Assembly: GCA_038025085.1 (NCBI GenBank)
Contig: CM076144.1
Span: 1,984,001-2,048,000 of the forward strand
Origin: Tetragonia tetragonoides
Lineage: Eukaryota > Streptophyta > Magnoliopsida > Caryophyllales > Aizoaceae
Direction of reading: 5' to 3'
Length of the DNA stretch: 64,000 nucleotides
The notes below the pieces were generated by a model that was not told where the DNA came from, ran no database searches, and worked only from the letters and a program-made list of their open reading frames with translations. The position numbers and the translations under genes are program-made. Below, piece after piece: positions 35,916 through 48,900 of the stretch (position 1 is the first letter of the stretch; every line of letters starts with the position of its first letter).

Positions 35916-37010
35916 GAATAGGGGAGAAAAAAAAGAAAGAAAGAGAAAAAGCAAGCGTATATTAATATGTCGGCTTAGCTCAAATATTATTATGGGACGA
36001 TTCGAGTGGACACAGGAAATCTCACCAATTTGTGGTTCAATCAGAAGATTATGAAAATGACTCAACCAAACCTTGATCTTTTTTAAGTGAAGGAAACCAA
36101 TACGTGGCTAAGCGCCGTAAGGCCCCACCAAAACCTTTCAAACTTTTTCATTTCTTGGCTCCAACGTGAGCAGAAATTTATCGTTTCTTCAACAACACAA
36201 TACTCCTAACAATTTAGCTGTCAATGTATTATGGAAGTCACAAATCAATCGTCCTCAACTTCAAGTAATTACAGTACTTGTACTAATTTATGTAGGAGCA
36301 TCTATAATGTGTTTTTTCCGCTTAATTAAAATGAACTAAATCGGGGAATAACTAAGAGATACTCCCATGATTAGGAGTATTATTCCCCGATAATGAAATT
36401 GAGGGTTTGATTTTTATTTAGGCGTTTGTGTCTCTTCAAACTGAACTACTACTATCATTATCTGTTTTGTTTTTGTAGTTAAGCAACTAATACTATGAAG
36501 GGTATTTTATTCAATATATATCCATGGACCCAGAAATTTTTCCAAGAGGGTGCGCTTTCTTTAGCGTAATGAGGCACTAACATAATTTTTCCAAAAAAGA
36601 TACATGACTCCTCTATCCGGTGTATAGATCTCCCACAAATCTAATGTATCTTGCACTTAGCATTTGAGTATAAAATTTTCATTTAAGTGATCAAAAAGCT
36701 AGCATAAAGAGTTTAATTACATAAATATACAATATACAAAAAAGAAAAAAAGGCAAACTCCTCACCCTATAAATGTTTGAGATAATACACTCCTCCCAAG
36801 TCCCAACCCATAGTCCCATGCTGCTACTTGAATTTCTTCCTACTACACCACCTCACACCAACATTCATGAATTAATGATATTATTAATTTCTTCCTTACA
36901 CCATCAAATTCAAACAAATTTATTTATAAATTTTCGATATATATAATGAATACTGAATCATTATGAACTTAGAAAACAAAGTATAGACTATAGTAAAACA
37001 CATGCATGGG
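35916..37010. other. Intergenic between SSI promoter and IQD 3' end
   Basis: AT-rich, with no coding signal. The right part is the probable 3' UTR of the IQD gene. Confidence 0.5.
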
Positions 37011-40000
37011 CTAATCTCGTCTCCAGCCATTAATAAACATCCGATCAGTACTACCCGTAGAGTCCGGGCTATAGCCCGCACTCTTTCGGGCCTGAACTCC
37101 ACCGCCATTGCGGGCCGGGCTCGGGCTTCTCGCGTATTGATACGGCGCCGTACCACCTCCGGAACTTGATGAGTCACCACAGGAGGGACCCATAGCCATA
37201 GGTGACCTCTTCACTGATGATGAAGGGTTGTTCCAAGGGGAGAATGAATGGGCCCGTTGTTTGGGTTGCCCATGAGGCCTAACTTTGGCTTTGGCAGATT
37301 GGGTTGGGGCCATGTAGCTTGGAACACCGTCAAAACTGCTCTGTCTGGGCTCCCTGTTGGGCCTGTCCATAATATGGATAACCCAAAATGTTATACAACA
37401 TAATGTCAAATATAGCATTCAAAAACTTGTGTGGACTTAGTCTATGGTGGATTAATGGTTTAAATGTCACTCCATACTTCATTTGGAGTCACCCCTCTAA
37501 TAGTGGAGTCACCCCCTACTTCTAGCAGCGCCACCCCTCTAATAGTGGAATCACTCCATATTTCACCTGGAGCCAACCCTCTAATAGTAAAGTCACCTCC
37601 TACTTCACCTAGAGTCACCCCTCAAATATACTTGGTCCACGGTAGACTAACAGAAAGATACTCCAGCCCTTCCTTATTTTTCTTTCTATTTGACTTCTTG
37701 ACGGTTTTTAAAACGATACCTTTGAACATAAATAATTGTAATTCTATGACTATAAATATAATATTTTAGAAATATTATTTATATCAATCTGATAATAGTA
37801 TTTTTTTATTTTGTAATATCTTTATACTTTTTAAAATTATAAAATTTATACCTCAAAAAGTTAAATGGAAAGAAGAATTTGGAACAGATGAAGTAATCTC
37901 GAACATAAACATCGAGGAATTGGGTGCTTACCTATGGATGTTGTTGTTATTAGTGTCTCTATCTGGGAGCTCAACCATGTCCATCTCAACGGTCCTCTCG
38001 GAGACGTCGTCGGTGCTGGTGGTGGTCCTGTAGGAAGTCCCATTAGGTCCTCCAGAGTTCGCCACTTGATATGGTTGTGATGCCATCCAACGTTCCAGCC
38101 AATTCCAACCCCATGGAGGTTTTTCAAGCGAATTGGCATAGGCAGAGAACGTTGCATCATCTATGGGAGGAGGATTTGTATGCAATAGCTGATATTGTTG
38201 CTGTTGTTGCTAGCAATAATGAAAAAAAGAGAATAATTAGCATATTTGAGAGTAAGGCTCTGTTCTCTTCAACCGAATGTTGCGGAACGGTGAGGAACGG
38301 AACGAAACATATTGGAACAGAACGGCGCGGCGCGGATAATTCAAAAAAATGTGAGACAAAATAAAGTACCGAAATGCGGAACGGAACGGAACGTAACGGA
38401 ACTGAACGGAATGCAGCATGGAAACAACGAAAAGAACAGGGCCAGAATTAATTCTTCAGGTTTAGTACATAGGAACTTCTCAATAATTACCATTTTGAAA
38501 GTATGCTTTGAAACTTTTCCAATGACACAAGTATCATCATGGATTTTTTTGGGATAGAAAGTTATAGAAGCGATAAATTTCACATGAACGGAACTGAATT
38601 GAACGAAATTTAAGTAAGATTAGGCTAAGAAAAACGGAGCTAGCTAGCTAGGTAAGTATGACTAACCTGAAAATTGTAAGCATAAGCAAGAGCTCTTTCT
38701 CTCCTCATCGCAGCATCAAACTTCCTTTGAGTAGTCTCTTTAATCTGCTCAAAACTTTGGTGCGTACCATTCCAATTGATATCATTATTATCAACATTAT
38801 TATTACTATTATTATTCATCTTTGCTGGGCTCTTAATAGCTTTGATTAGCTGATCTTGTAGCGTACCACCATATTTGCCTCTTTCTCTATGATCATCATC
38901 ATCATCTCGATCATGATGATGATGATGATGATGGGTGGGAGTGTGATGAAGTAGCTTGTCATGGGTCAGTTTGAGACGACGGGCCCTAACTCGGGCCTGA
39001 ACACGGACCAGGGCTTGCATACACCTCATTGTCATTTGGGCTTGCTTTCTTACGTTGTGGCCCCTCACTAGTGCTTGTAGCCTTACCAATCCTTTTAAGG
39101 CACGCAAAGCCCGCCGGGCCTACAACCAAAAACCCATAATAATTATTATTACTTTAATTTCTCCCTTGCTAGAGTAATTCAACATCCAATCAATGTCACT
39201 ATCTTCGAAGTTGGAACTACTAATTCTAATCATATTTCAATTCAATTGGCTAATTTACCAATTACCAGTTAGCTTTCATGTATGAGTAGGAGAGGGCCAG
39301 TTTAAATTGCTTATAATTCCCTTTTTATGAAACAAAAAAGAACGAATTTGATGGATCCATAAATACATTATCGGTTCCATCTAAAATCGTAGTATTGAAA
39401 ATGAGAGTTCAAAATACCATTTTATCTTTCTTACAATGTAAGAAGAACGAGAATTTATACAATACTACATCGTTTTCATTTGTAACTAGATCTCTAGTTA
39501 ATTTTCTCAAAGAAAATGAAAAAAAAAGAAGTTAAACTATCTAACATCGGCATTGAAAATAGGAATTAGGAGTGAATGAGCAAACTCAACAAAGTCATAT
39601 GTAAAGGAGAAATATTAGTGTACTCACCGGGTAGTCTAATCGGGTGATATGTGTATTGCTAATTGGTTGAGTTTTAATATTTTATTTTTTAAGTTGAAAA
39701 TAGATTATTTGAGTCCCAATGTACAAGCTTATTTTTCTAATCTACATCACCCGGGTTGAACACGTATAAACGTGACATACATAATAATCAACAAATGCAC
39801 ACCAATTAGTCAATTAAGTTAAAAAAACAGGGCCAGTAGGTACTAGGATATTGTACATAGAATTAACGAAGCATTAAAAAAGAGAGGAAAGAAGGAATAA
39901 TGTTTACCAGGTAACCTCTGTAGTGTGATTGTATAACGGTTGCAGCCCTTTCTTCCCTAGACTGGCGCCCATAACCAGCTAGCCTGACAACCTTAGCAGC

Positions 40001-42378
40001 CGCTTGGGCCGCCGCTACGGCCGCCTCAGCAGCCGCTGCCGTGGCGGCCGCCACCGCTATTGCGTGATTCTGGTCATCCCTGGCAGGAGACGTTGTACCG
40101 CTAATGCTTTCGTCATTGGTTACATCAGGTGAACTTTCATTAGGAAAATGCTCCACTAATACCACCTCGGGAGCATCGTTATTCCATTTCTGGTCATTCT
40201 CTTTAATCTGTATTAGGAATTTCCAAACAAATATGAAATGGGAAAAAAAATAAATCAAATCAACTAAAAATAGGAGTGTTGCTTGGAATAATAGGTCGTC
40301 TTGCAGATTAGTTTCTATCAAATGTTACTTGGCCTTGTTAAATTATGTTTAGTTTTGCAGATTAATTTCTCCACAAATAGTACTCTCTCTGTTTTTTATA
40401 ATGCCATTATGGGGTTTTCTGGAACTTTGACCATTAATTTGTCAAAAAAAAAAATAAAAAAATAAAAATAAAAATAAAAATAAAAATTGATTCTCAATAC
40501 GAATAACCATTTTTGGGGTTCATTTTAATTATAGTAGTCAACTTTTAACAGCATAAAACAAAAATGACACTTGAAAAACACAAAAGAGCACTATTTATTC
40601 AAATTAGTGACATTACATTCTGCTGAAAACAACATAACCTCAATTCTATAACTAGTTGAGGTGATTGCGAAGTTGTGACTCAAGATGGGAGATACCTTAG
40701 TTCGATCTCACTTCCACTCTTAATGAGTATATGCAATATTAGTTATTAGAGGTCAAACTATTAAGTTGATGGGTTTATGAGATTATTGTTCTATTTATGA
40801 ATTTCCGTATTATTGTTGGAATTCATGATGGGGAGCTAACATTGCTAAACACATGAGTACATGAGTATCACTATGGATGCATGATGTGATAGCCCTAGCA
40901 CTCAAGGTTCCATCAAGAATTGCAACTTGTGAATTGGGACCATTTATCTATCTTATCATATGGGCATCAATTTGGTAATATGGTCCAAGAGGGAAACTTG
41001 TGAAAAAAGAGACACAACAAAAAATAATGCTTTTGGTTCCCCTATAAAAAGGGCTCATCAATGGCCACCTAACAAAAGTGGGTTAGATTAAAAAGGTGAA
41101 AGTTCAGAGCTTATGAGTGAATAATGAGCAACTTGTCATGTAAGTCAAGATAGAAACAAAAAAAGAAAAAGTATAGAGAGATCATTAATCCATTAATGCT
41201 AATATTGGCATCATTATTTTTTAAGTAAGTCTTGTGTGAGACCAACTCATAAAAATATGGGGTCATTATTTAACAATATAGGCGCTACTTATTATCATCT
41301 GTGATACTCATTTCACTAAAAAGTGATCCTCGTCTCATCAAAAGTTATGAAAAAGACCATTTTAAACAAGTTTTTGTATTGTTTTTTGGGTTTGACAGAG
41401 AATAACTACTTTCCTTCTTAGGCATGGCTAATAATGACAATACAAACTAATCGCCAAAAGCACCAAACCTTCAAATCTATGCCAAGCTATTACCCTAATC
41501 TTTGTAGGAGCAATAAGTCTTTCATGAGACTCCCAGGATGAAATTGAGTTATTTTTATACAATAAGTTGGAACAAGAGAGTCCTAATAAGCATATGCCTA
41601 CCAGAAAATTAAGCATCCCCTTGAAAATTGACCAATTTTCGACATATTTGGGTGTGTTCTTTAAGGTTAAACTAAACTGAATTGTATTTAACATCACTGA
41701 AAAACTGAACACTACTGAATTGAATTGAACCTCACTTTCTAAATGAGAAAAAATGTATATTTTTAAATTGAACACCACTGAACATTGAACTGAAATTTCT
41801 GAACTGACCGAGACCACTCCTAAACTGCACTAAAATAAGACGATAAATTCTAAAAAACACGCCCATTATACTGGACCATTATTATTACTCTACTCATCCC
41901 AGCATAGTAGTTATCACTTCCTCAGATTTTGGTAGACATATAATTTTTTTGTTTTAATAATTGAGTTTTGCTATATTTTGACTAAAAGTCTAAAACACAC
42001 TTGGGATAGGAGTAATTCTTAGATTAATATTAGTTGTTAAACTACATTTATACAATTTTAATTACTTATTATTTTTAAAGGTGATCAATTCTTCTAGACT
42101 TTAGTGATACTTTTTCGATCAAATGAGTATGAATCATATAATCAAATCCAATGATTTATTTGGGTAAACAAAAAACCCAACTAGAATAATATAATTATCA
42201 TAAGACGTCCTAGCACCAATTTTACTTAGTAAAATTTGGCATGAAACCATATTTTAAAGAATCAAAACAATTTGTTATGGCTAATTAAACATACCTTTTT
42301 CTCAGACGATTCTTTAGAAGCAGACTTGAAAACCTTCTTCCTCACATTGGAGAACCAATTGCCGCCTTTCTTACCCAT
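37011..42378 (-). CDS. IQ67-domain calmodulin-binding protein (IQD family, complete)
   Basis: Exons (minus): 42295–42378, 39908–40207, 38667–39119, 37932–38209, 37011–37362. They join in frame to 488 residues. The start [19 protein letters not shown] is the classic basic IQD N-terminus. An Ala-rich helix ([20 protein letters not shown]) leads into the IQ67 domain at about 110–180: [56 protein letters not shown]. The exon 2/3 junction interrupts the first IQ motif, as is usual in this family. A His/Asp-rich stretch, a conserved [13 protein letters not shown] and a C-terminal DUF4005-like [14 protein letters not shown] follow. IQDs bind calmodulin and associate with microtubules and the plasma membrane as scaffolds. 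The exact subfamily is not assigned. Confidence 0.96.
37486..37625. repeat. 42-bp minisatellite in IQD intron 4
   Basis: The unit GTCACCCCTCTAATAGTGGA followed by GTCACCCCCTACTTC-type sequence repeats about three times with drift. Because the period is a multiple of three, the plus strand reads a repeated [16 protein letters not shown] peptide, which is not expected to be translated. Confidence 0.85.
38250..38450. mobile_element. MITE-like element with GGAACGGAAC-rich interior
   Basis: The inverted ends GGCTCTGTTCTCTTCAAC (left) and GAAAAGAACAGGGCC (right) enclose about 195 bp. The interior is full of GGAACGGAACG repeats. It lies in IQD intron 3. No clear target duplication is seen. Confidence 0.65.
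41648..41868. mobile_element. MITE-like element in IQD intron 1
   Basis: The ends GGGTGTGTTCTTTAAG and CTAAAAAACACGCCC are inverted repeats. The interior is made of CTGAACACTACTGAATTGAA-type repeats. No unambiguous target duplication is seen. The style resembles the element at 38250–38450, with GTGTTCTTT-like termini. Confidence 0.6.
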
Positions 42379-42386
42379 CTTTTACA

Positions 42387-42411
42387 AAGAGAGAGAGAGA
42401 GAGAGAGAGAC
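42387..42411. repeat. (GA)n in the IQD 5' UTR
   Basis: A GA run ends about 9 bases upstream of the IQD ATG (CT-rich on the transcript). CT-rich leaders recur at several genes in this window. Confidence 0.8.
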
Positions 42412-42994
42412 TTTCAAAACAGAGCAATCAATAACCCAATATTATTAACAGCAAAACATGATCAAAAATGTTCTAAAATTAATAAAAAATGTGAGAACCC
42501 AAAAATTTAGTAAGGAGCATATATTATACTAAGATCATACCTATGATGAGATTATGAATATATGATGATCACTTATTTTAGCGTAATTTGGTGGTAGATT
42601 TGGTGTCCCATAATGTCGCTTATTAGGCTGATTTCAAGCTTCACAGAGAATGTGATTGTGGAAAGCTATTGAAACAGAGAGAAATGGAGAGAGAAAGTGG
42701 AGAGAGAGAGGAGAGAGAGAGAGAAGGGTGGAAGGTAGCTTTAGGCAAGTAGTAACTGCCGAACCGCGGAATCGCCGTTAGGCATTTATCTGTCTCACGG
42801 GATTTGCTTAACCATGGTGTGCTATTGAGCCTAGATACTTGGTTCACTTTAGCCAATGTCCTTCTGCCACGTTAGTCTCCACTTTTAATTTTATTTTCTA
42901 GTTGAATAAGAATAAAGTTATTTATTATTTCCATGAGGTGAGATGATTTTGACATTGTTCCTTTACCTCAAAAAAAAAAAAAAATGTTTCTTTT
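42412..42994. other. IQD upstream region
   Basis: Promoter-like DNA with another GA/CT-rich block at 42676–42733. No gene is recognised. Confidence 0.5.
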
Positions 42995-43315
42995 AGCTTT
43001 AGGAGTGCTAATCGAGCTAGCTGAGCTCGAGTTTAGCTAAATTCGACTCGAGCTCGACTTTACCAAACTTCATTTTAAATTTATACTCAATTCTTAACCC
43101 CTTTTTTAATTCACAATATTGTTCTTATTTCTTTTTTCGTTTAAAAGTTATTTAAATCGAGTACTCACAAGTTTTTCGAGTCGCTTAGCTTGAACTCAAC
43201 TTATTCTGGACATGAGTTGAGATCGAGTACAAGCCGAGCTTTCTCGAGTCGAGCTACTGTTGAATTAAAACCGAGTCGATTTTGGGTAGCTCGCAAGTTA
43301 GTTCGCTCAATAATT
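42995..43315. repeat. GAGCTCGA-rich dispersed repeat (copy 2)
   Basis: GAGCTCGAGTTTAGC, CGACTCGAGCTCGAC and TTTCTCGAGTCGAGCT motifs mirror those of the block at 21720–22135. Non-coding. Confidence 0.6.
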
Positions 43316-44367
43316 AGCAACCTTAGTTCCTTTCATCATCATCATTTTCAATAATTAAATATGGTTATACACATTCTATTTAGTTTTATTTCCCCGAGCA
43401 AATCTTGTATAGGATTAAGAGTCGATCATTTAGAACATTGAGTCTTGTTTTATGAAAAGTGACTCTGTCTCATCAAAAATCACCATAAATCAATCTTACA
43501 CAAATTTTGTGTATTTGATCTCAATTTAAAAGAAAGCCATAGTAAATTGGTAATGCTTTTTTTTTTTCCCTCTTTAAATTGGGAGATGATGAAACACTTA
43601 TATGATATGATGAAGTATGGTAAAGAAAAGGATCGGGGAGCATGACTTAAGATTAGCTTTAGTGCAATGTTAAGGTAAAGATCTCACCTAATTTAGTTGG
43701 TAGTAGCCTAATAGGAGTAATTAATTTGGATGGAGTTACAACATGCATAAAATAGCTTTTATTTCCAATCTATTTTTTTTTATTAAATTCCGGCGGCATA
43801 TATGTATACCTTTGTTTGGAGAAACTTATTACATAGTTCATAATGTGAAGGACATGGTGCATCCTTATAGCTTCATCTCTCACAATGAGATTTTATGTCA
43901 CCTTAATTCTTTTAGGATAATGATAATTAATACATTATTAGATGTCGTGTGGATCTAATATAGAACGGTTTGAATCAATTATCTCGGGTTGGCTCAGATT
44001 TTGCCAGCTCTAACTTTTTTATCATTATTATTTATCATATATACCACCTAAGAGTGGTCAAATATGACGATACTTGTTGCCTGATTACCTAAGGCACAAG
44101 AATGAATACAGTAACCTACTTGTTGCCTGATTACTCATGGTCAAAAGATCCGCCAAACAGAGAGCAGAAAAGACAAATTAAGGAAATAAAACATACTGTA
44201 CTCTTCACTATTTGAAGAGGCCAAAGATGGATGATAATTAAATGCCAACATCATCAAAGCTGGGCCTTTTATTTCCTCTTCTAAAGGGCAGAGCAGTACT
44301 GAAGAAAAGCACTGAAATTCCTTATATGTTGCTTGCGTGAGTAAAAATATGTTTCAAGTCATGTGAA
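43316..44367. other. Intergenic, no gene recognised
   Basis: AT-rich DNA with only short ORFs. Confidence 0.5.
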
Positions 44368-44603
44368 TCCAACATGAATGGAGATAAATAAGTGTCCCAC
44401 TCTCACAACTCAGTGGTCAGGGGTTCGAATAATCATATAGGAAGATTAAAACCTCCTCTAGGGTTTTTTGTAGGGATGGTCTCCTACTCTACTTGAGCCC
44501 GTCAGCCCATCAATGAGTTGACTTGCCTCGCGTGTGTGATTTGTGGGCATTTTTGCATGCGTCCTTGTAAGAAAAAAAAAAAAAGAAGTTCCAACATGAA
44601 TGG
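44368..44603 (+). mobile_element. SINE with 14-bp target duplication, same family as 12.3 kb
   Basis: The body is 44382–44589: CCCACTCTCACAACTCAGTGG leads to a B box GGGGTTCGAATAA, then GAGCCCGTCAGCCCATCAATG and GCATGCGTCCTTGTAAG ending in poly(A). It is bracketed by TCCAACATGAATGG at 44368–44381 and 44590–44603. The intact duplication suggests a younger copy than the one at 12265–12480. Confidence 0.88.
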
Positions 44604-45916
44604 GTTATTTTTCTTACCTTCCCAAAAAAAAAATAAAATAAAAATGAATGGGTAAAATTTTACCCTTATTTATTTTTGATTTCTAAGTGTTACTACTTAT
44701 TTTAGCATTGAAAAGCAAAGGAAAGGTGCTCAGTCAAGTAGAATTGTCGCATTATATTGCTTGCACTTAAAGGGAAATTTGAAGACAACAATCATGAATT
44801 ATGAATTTGTTAGCTGAGATAATAGGTAAACATGTAGTTGTTGCCACACATTATTGTCCATTTGTAGTTTTGCTCGTCTTTAAGTTTGGTGAGGAGCCAT
44901 TCATCTCATCTCATGTTTTGCGTCAATGGTAGTCTTTTGACAAAAAAAAGATTGAGGTGGTCTTTATGGATCTGGTTAATGGACTATTGATCCATACACG
45001 GTAACAAGTTTTGCGGCACCTTCCCTTAATGTAAGAATGTTAGGGTGTGTACCTTTCTACTTATTATACCTTACCTAATTACCAAAAATTAGTAGTAGGA
45101 TTTTATTAAACCAGTGAGAATCATGGCATGGCCTTACCCAATCACATTACTGAATCAGGGTAAATCAGCGAAATAACCTTACGAAATCAGTGAAAATCAG
45201 TGTCATAACTATTATTATAAACCTCTCCCATGGAAACAAACCTTTAAAACTTTTTTCTTTTTTATTTAACCCACAAAGTAGGTTTGTGTTTGTCCACATA
45301 AACATGATTTCTCAGGAAACATAAAAAAACTATTCATTTGTAAAGTTTTGTGTCATTTGACGCAAAACTCTCAACTCTCAATATTCAATATAATTTTTAA
45401 TTCTCACATTTAACTAAAAAGTTGGCACTCCATTGTAGATATGAGTGCCAAAATTTAATAAAATGAAAATATGAGAGAGAAAGATGAGGTGAAGGGTTAA
45501 GTAGTGCCAAAGTCTACCATTCCATTGTGGATTACCTGACCCATTTGTCTCATCTCCCGCTCAGCAATACTAGGCCCATAAAATCCCACAAAGTCACACT
45601 AAAATCAAAATAAAAATCCACGTGGAATAATATGAACAGCTAAGCACCTTACACATACCGCGTCTTATAGCAGAAAGTTTGACCAAATGCTAAATTACGC
45701 CGACAATAGTCCAAAAAGACTCTGACCATTGTTGCTCTTTAAAATCCGTACATTTTTTGCCATTTTGGTGTTCGAAAAGGCTCACAGAAAAACCCATCAT
45801 AAAACCCTCTCTCTCTCTCTCTGCGGAACTCTCTGAATTCTGGGTTTTGTCCAAAATCTCAAGTTTCTTCATCTTTATAACTTCTATGGTTTAATTTGAT
45901 ATTTGTGAAGAACAAA
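44604..45916. other. Upstream region of the GMI1-like gene
   Basis: AT-rich. A CTCTCTCTCT tract at about 45809–45822 lies roughly 100 bp before the start codon and is probably 5' UTR. No other gene. Confidence 0.5.
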
Positions 45917-48900
45917 ATGCAAGGGAAAAAGAGGCCATTGCAGAGTATCTACAATGAGGGTAATTGTGATTATGGGGAGAAAGTTTACAAATTTCAGGTT
46001 CTTTTACCAAATGGGTTAAGTGTTCCAATTTTGAAAAGAAGCCCTTTAAGAGATATGCCATTAGAGGTATTTTTAGAAAAGGCGAACGAAAAATCTATGG
46101 CTATTGTGAAGAAAACAGAGCATTCCAAGCCAAGAAGGAAGGTTTTATGGAAGAGTAAAGATTTATATTTGGAAGATGCTAGAGGGAATAAGATTACCAA
46201 TGGATTATGTTTTGGGGATTTAAGCCTAACAAGACTCATATTCTGAGGCTTTTTGTAAGTAACTGTGATATTTTTATTTATTTATTTATTGTTGTGTGTG
46301 TATTATTTTCTAGAATGATCAGAATTCAGACATGGACATTTCTCCAAGGAATAACTTTGAAATGTTCTCTTAAACGTGTGCAGTTGTTAGGGAAATGGGT
46401 TTATGAACTTGTTTGCGTTCATTTTTGATGTCAATGGTTCAGGGTTGTTTGTTTTTCCTATTTGTCTAAATAGGTTTTATAGTTATGATTTTCATTGTGT
46501 TTCAGGTTATTTGCTACTATTTGGGTTGCCTTTTTTTTTATTTTTTATTTATTTTTATTTGTTATTTTTTTTATTTTTTATTTTTTTTATTTTTTATGAT
46601 GGTCTTCAAATTGTTCAACTACATTGGGTGTCTGTGCTTGTTGTTATGCACTTATGCTTAATGGGTTTTGGTTGTGGTGCTATTACATAATGTCAGGGTT
46701 CAAGTAGTTTGTATTGTTGTTCAACAAATGTGTTTTCCATTTCGGTTCAACGACATTGGGTGTCTGTGCTTGTTGTTATGCTTAATGGGTTTTGGTTGTG
46801 GTGCTATTACATATTGTCAGGGTTCAAGTAGTTTGTATTGTTGTTCAACAAATGGGTTTTCCATTTCGGTTAATGGAGTTCTTGTGTTGGTTTTATACTT
46901 ACATGTTTTGGTACTATCACATTCAAAGATTATGTTCCTTGTTTGGCCATATGTTTTCTGCCTGTGATGGTATCTGGTTTTCACTAATTTGTACTTAGTT
47001 TGAAATTTCCATTTGGGTCCAAATGACAAAACAATTTTTTTTTTTGTTTGTTGCTTTTTTCATGTCGATGTTCTGCACACCTGCATTCAACTTACTGTGA
47101 TTGTTGTTTGGCCTTGTGGGTGTGCTTTTTCAGTGATTGTGTGGTAAAGTTAATGCTAGGCACTAGATCATGATTTCCTTCAGTAGGGAGTTATCATATT
47201 CTGTGACTGGTTACCTTCTATATCTTGTTGATGACTCAAATAAGCAGAACTTATATGGTGATGTTGTTTTGTTGGAATAGGATGGGGCTGACCAGACTGT
47301 GGATACATTTGAGGTTTGTGGACATTTTGGCACTGTTAATTGTTTTGATCATCTTTTTTTTATTGTGATGGTTATTAATTGGGTGATTGTGTTTTATTTC
47401 CGCTTTTGTGATTGACAGAATATGTGGGATTTGACACCAGACACAGAGTTGCTAACCGAACTTCCGGAAGACTACACGTTTGAGACGGCTCTGTCAGACT
47501 TGATTGTAAGTTGTTGGTGTGCTTCACAAAAACAGGTTAGATTGTGGTTCGATTTAGGGTTGCGTCTAGCTCATAACTGTTCTTGTTTTCCCAGGACAAT
47601 TCATTGCAAGCAGTGTGGAATAATGGTGGACATGAGCGGAAATTGATTAGGTAAGTTGTTTCTTCTTCAAGAATCTATAACTCTGCACTCAGAAAAAGAA
47701 TCTTTTTGACTCTTTGAGTTTCCTGAGTGAGTCAATTCAAATTCATTCTAGGAGCTTGATTCATCTGTTAGTTGTTTGTCGTATTTTTTGAAGGTTGTTG
47801 AGTTGGTTTTTAATCTAAATAAAGGCAGGTTAAATGCTGCCTTTTAAATTTTGATGGTGTCTTATATATCTTATGAGACAATCTTCATCACCAATGCTTT
47901 TACTTGTCTTTAGTAATTTGTATTGACCTGATCTTATGAATTAATTGTCAGTTATGCCTTGCTTCAATGCTGATTTATGAACCAATATAAGGCTCTGAAC
48001 ACTAGATTGATGTCTAATTTGTCTACCATCTTGCTCCATAATGGACAAAAAAAAAGATCACATGGATGTAGGTAAATGTTTGATAGTATAAGTTACTTTT
48101 AAGCTCATTGTTAGATGGTGCACTTATGCAGCATTATTGAAACAATATACTGTGGACTTCCCTTTTCTTCACATTTTGGGACTCTTTCCACAACAGGAGA
48201 CCTTATGTCACCGTTTTGTAGAACTCTTATGTTCTAAACATTGCAGATGTATTAGTTGCTCAATTTCTCTATGTCTATACCTTAAAGGTGTTGTTCTCCG
48301 TAATTTTTTTGAACAATGTTCTTCCTAAACTTAATGAATAAGGAATTGAAGGAATTGTGAATTTCATATATACAGTTATACACATCTAGTGCGGGTCTGA
48401 ATCTAAGTTCATTAGATATTCTTAAGACTTCAGAGTGCTAACGTTTTTAGAATAATTTCGACTACTGTTTTTGCTTGTTATGCTAAAGAGGATATGTTGA
48501 ATTCAATCTCTGCAACTTGTTTGTTTGCCTGGAAGCATCATATAAGTGGGTTTTTCTTTTACTTTCTTGATGCCTTCATGCCCTTTCCGACTGCATAAAT
48601 CGCTTGAAAGATTGAAGAAAATTATTGTTATAAAACTGGTTCATCATCATTGACTAGTATCTTCATCATCATTGACTAGTATGGTGACTTAAAATGATCG
48701 AAAACCTTTATTTTGCAGTGTCGAGGTCAGGGATGATGGGGTTTCTGTATTTGACACTGGCCCAGGAATGGATGGAACTGAGGAGAATTCGTTAGTGAAG
48801 TGGTATTTTTTTGTCTACCCTTCTTGAGAAATGTGGTCTTCCTTGTGCCGTGATCTTCATGTATACAAATACCATATTTTGCTAGATTCTTTTGGTTCTA

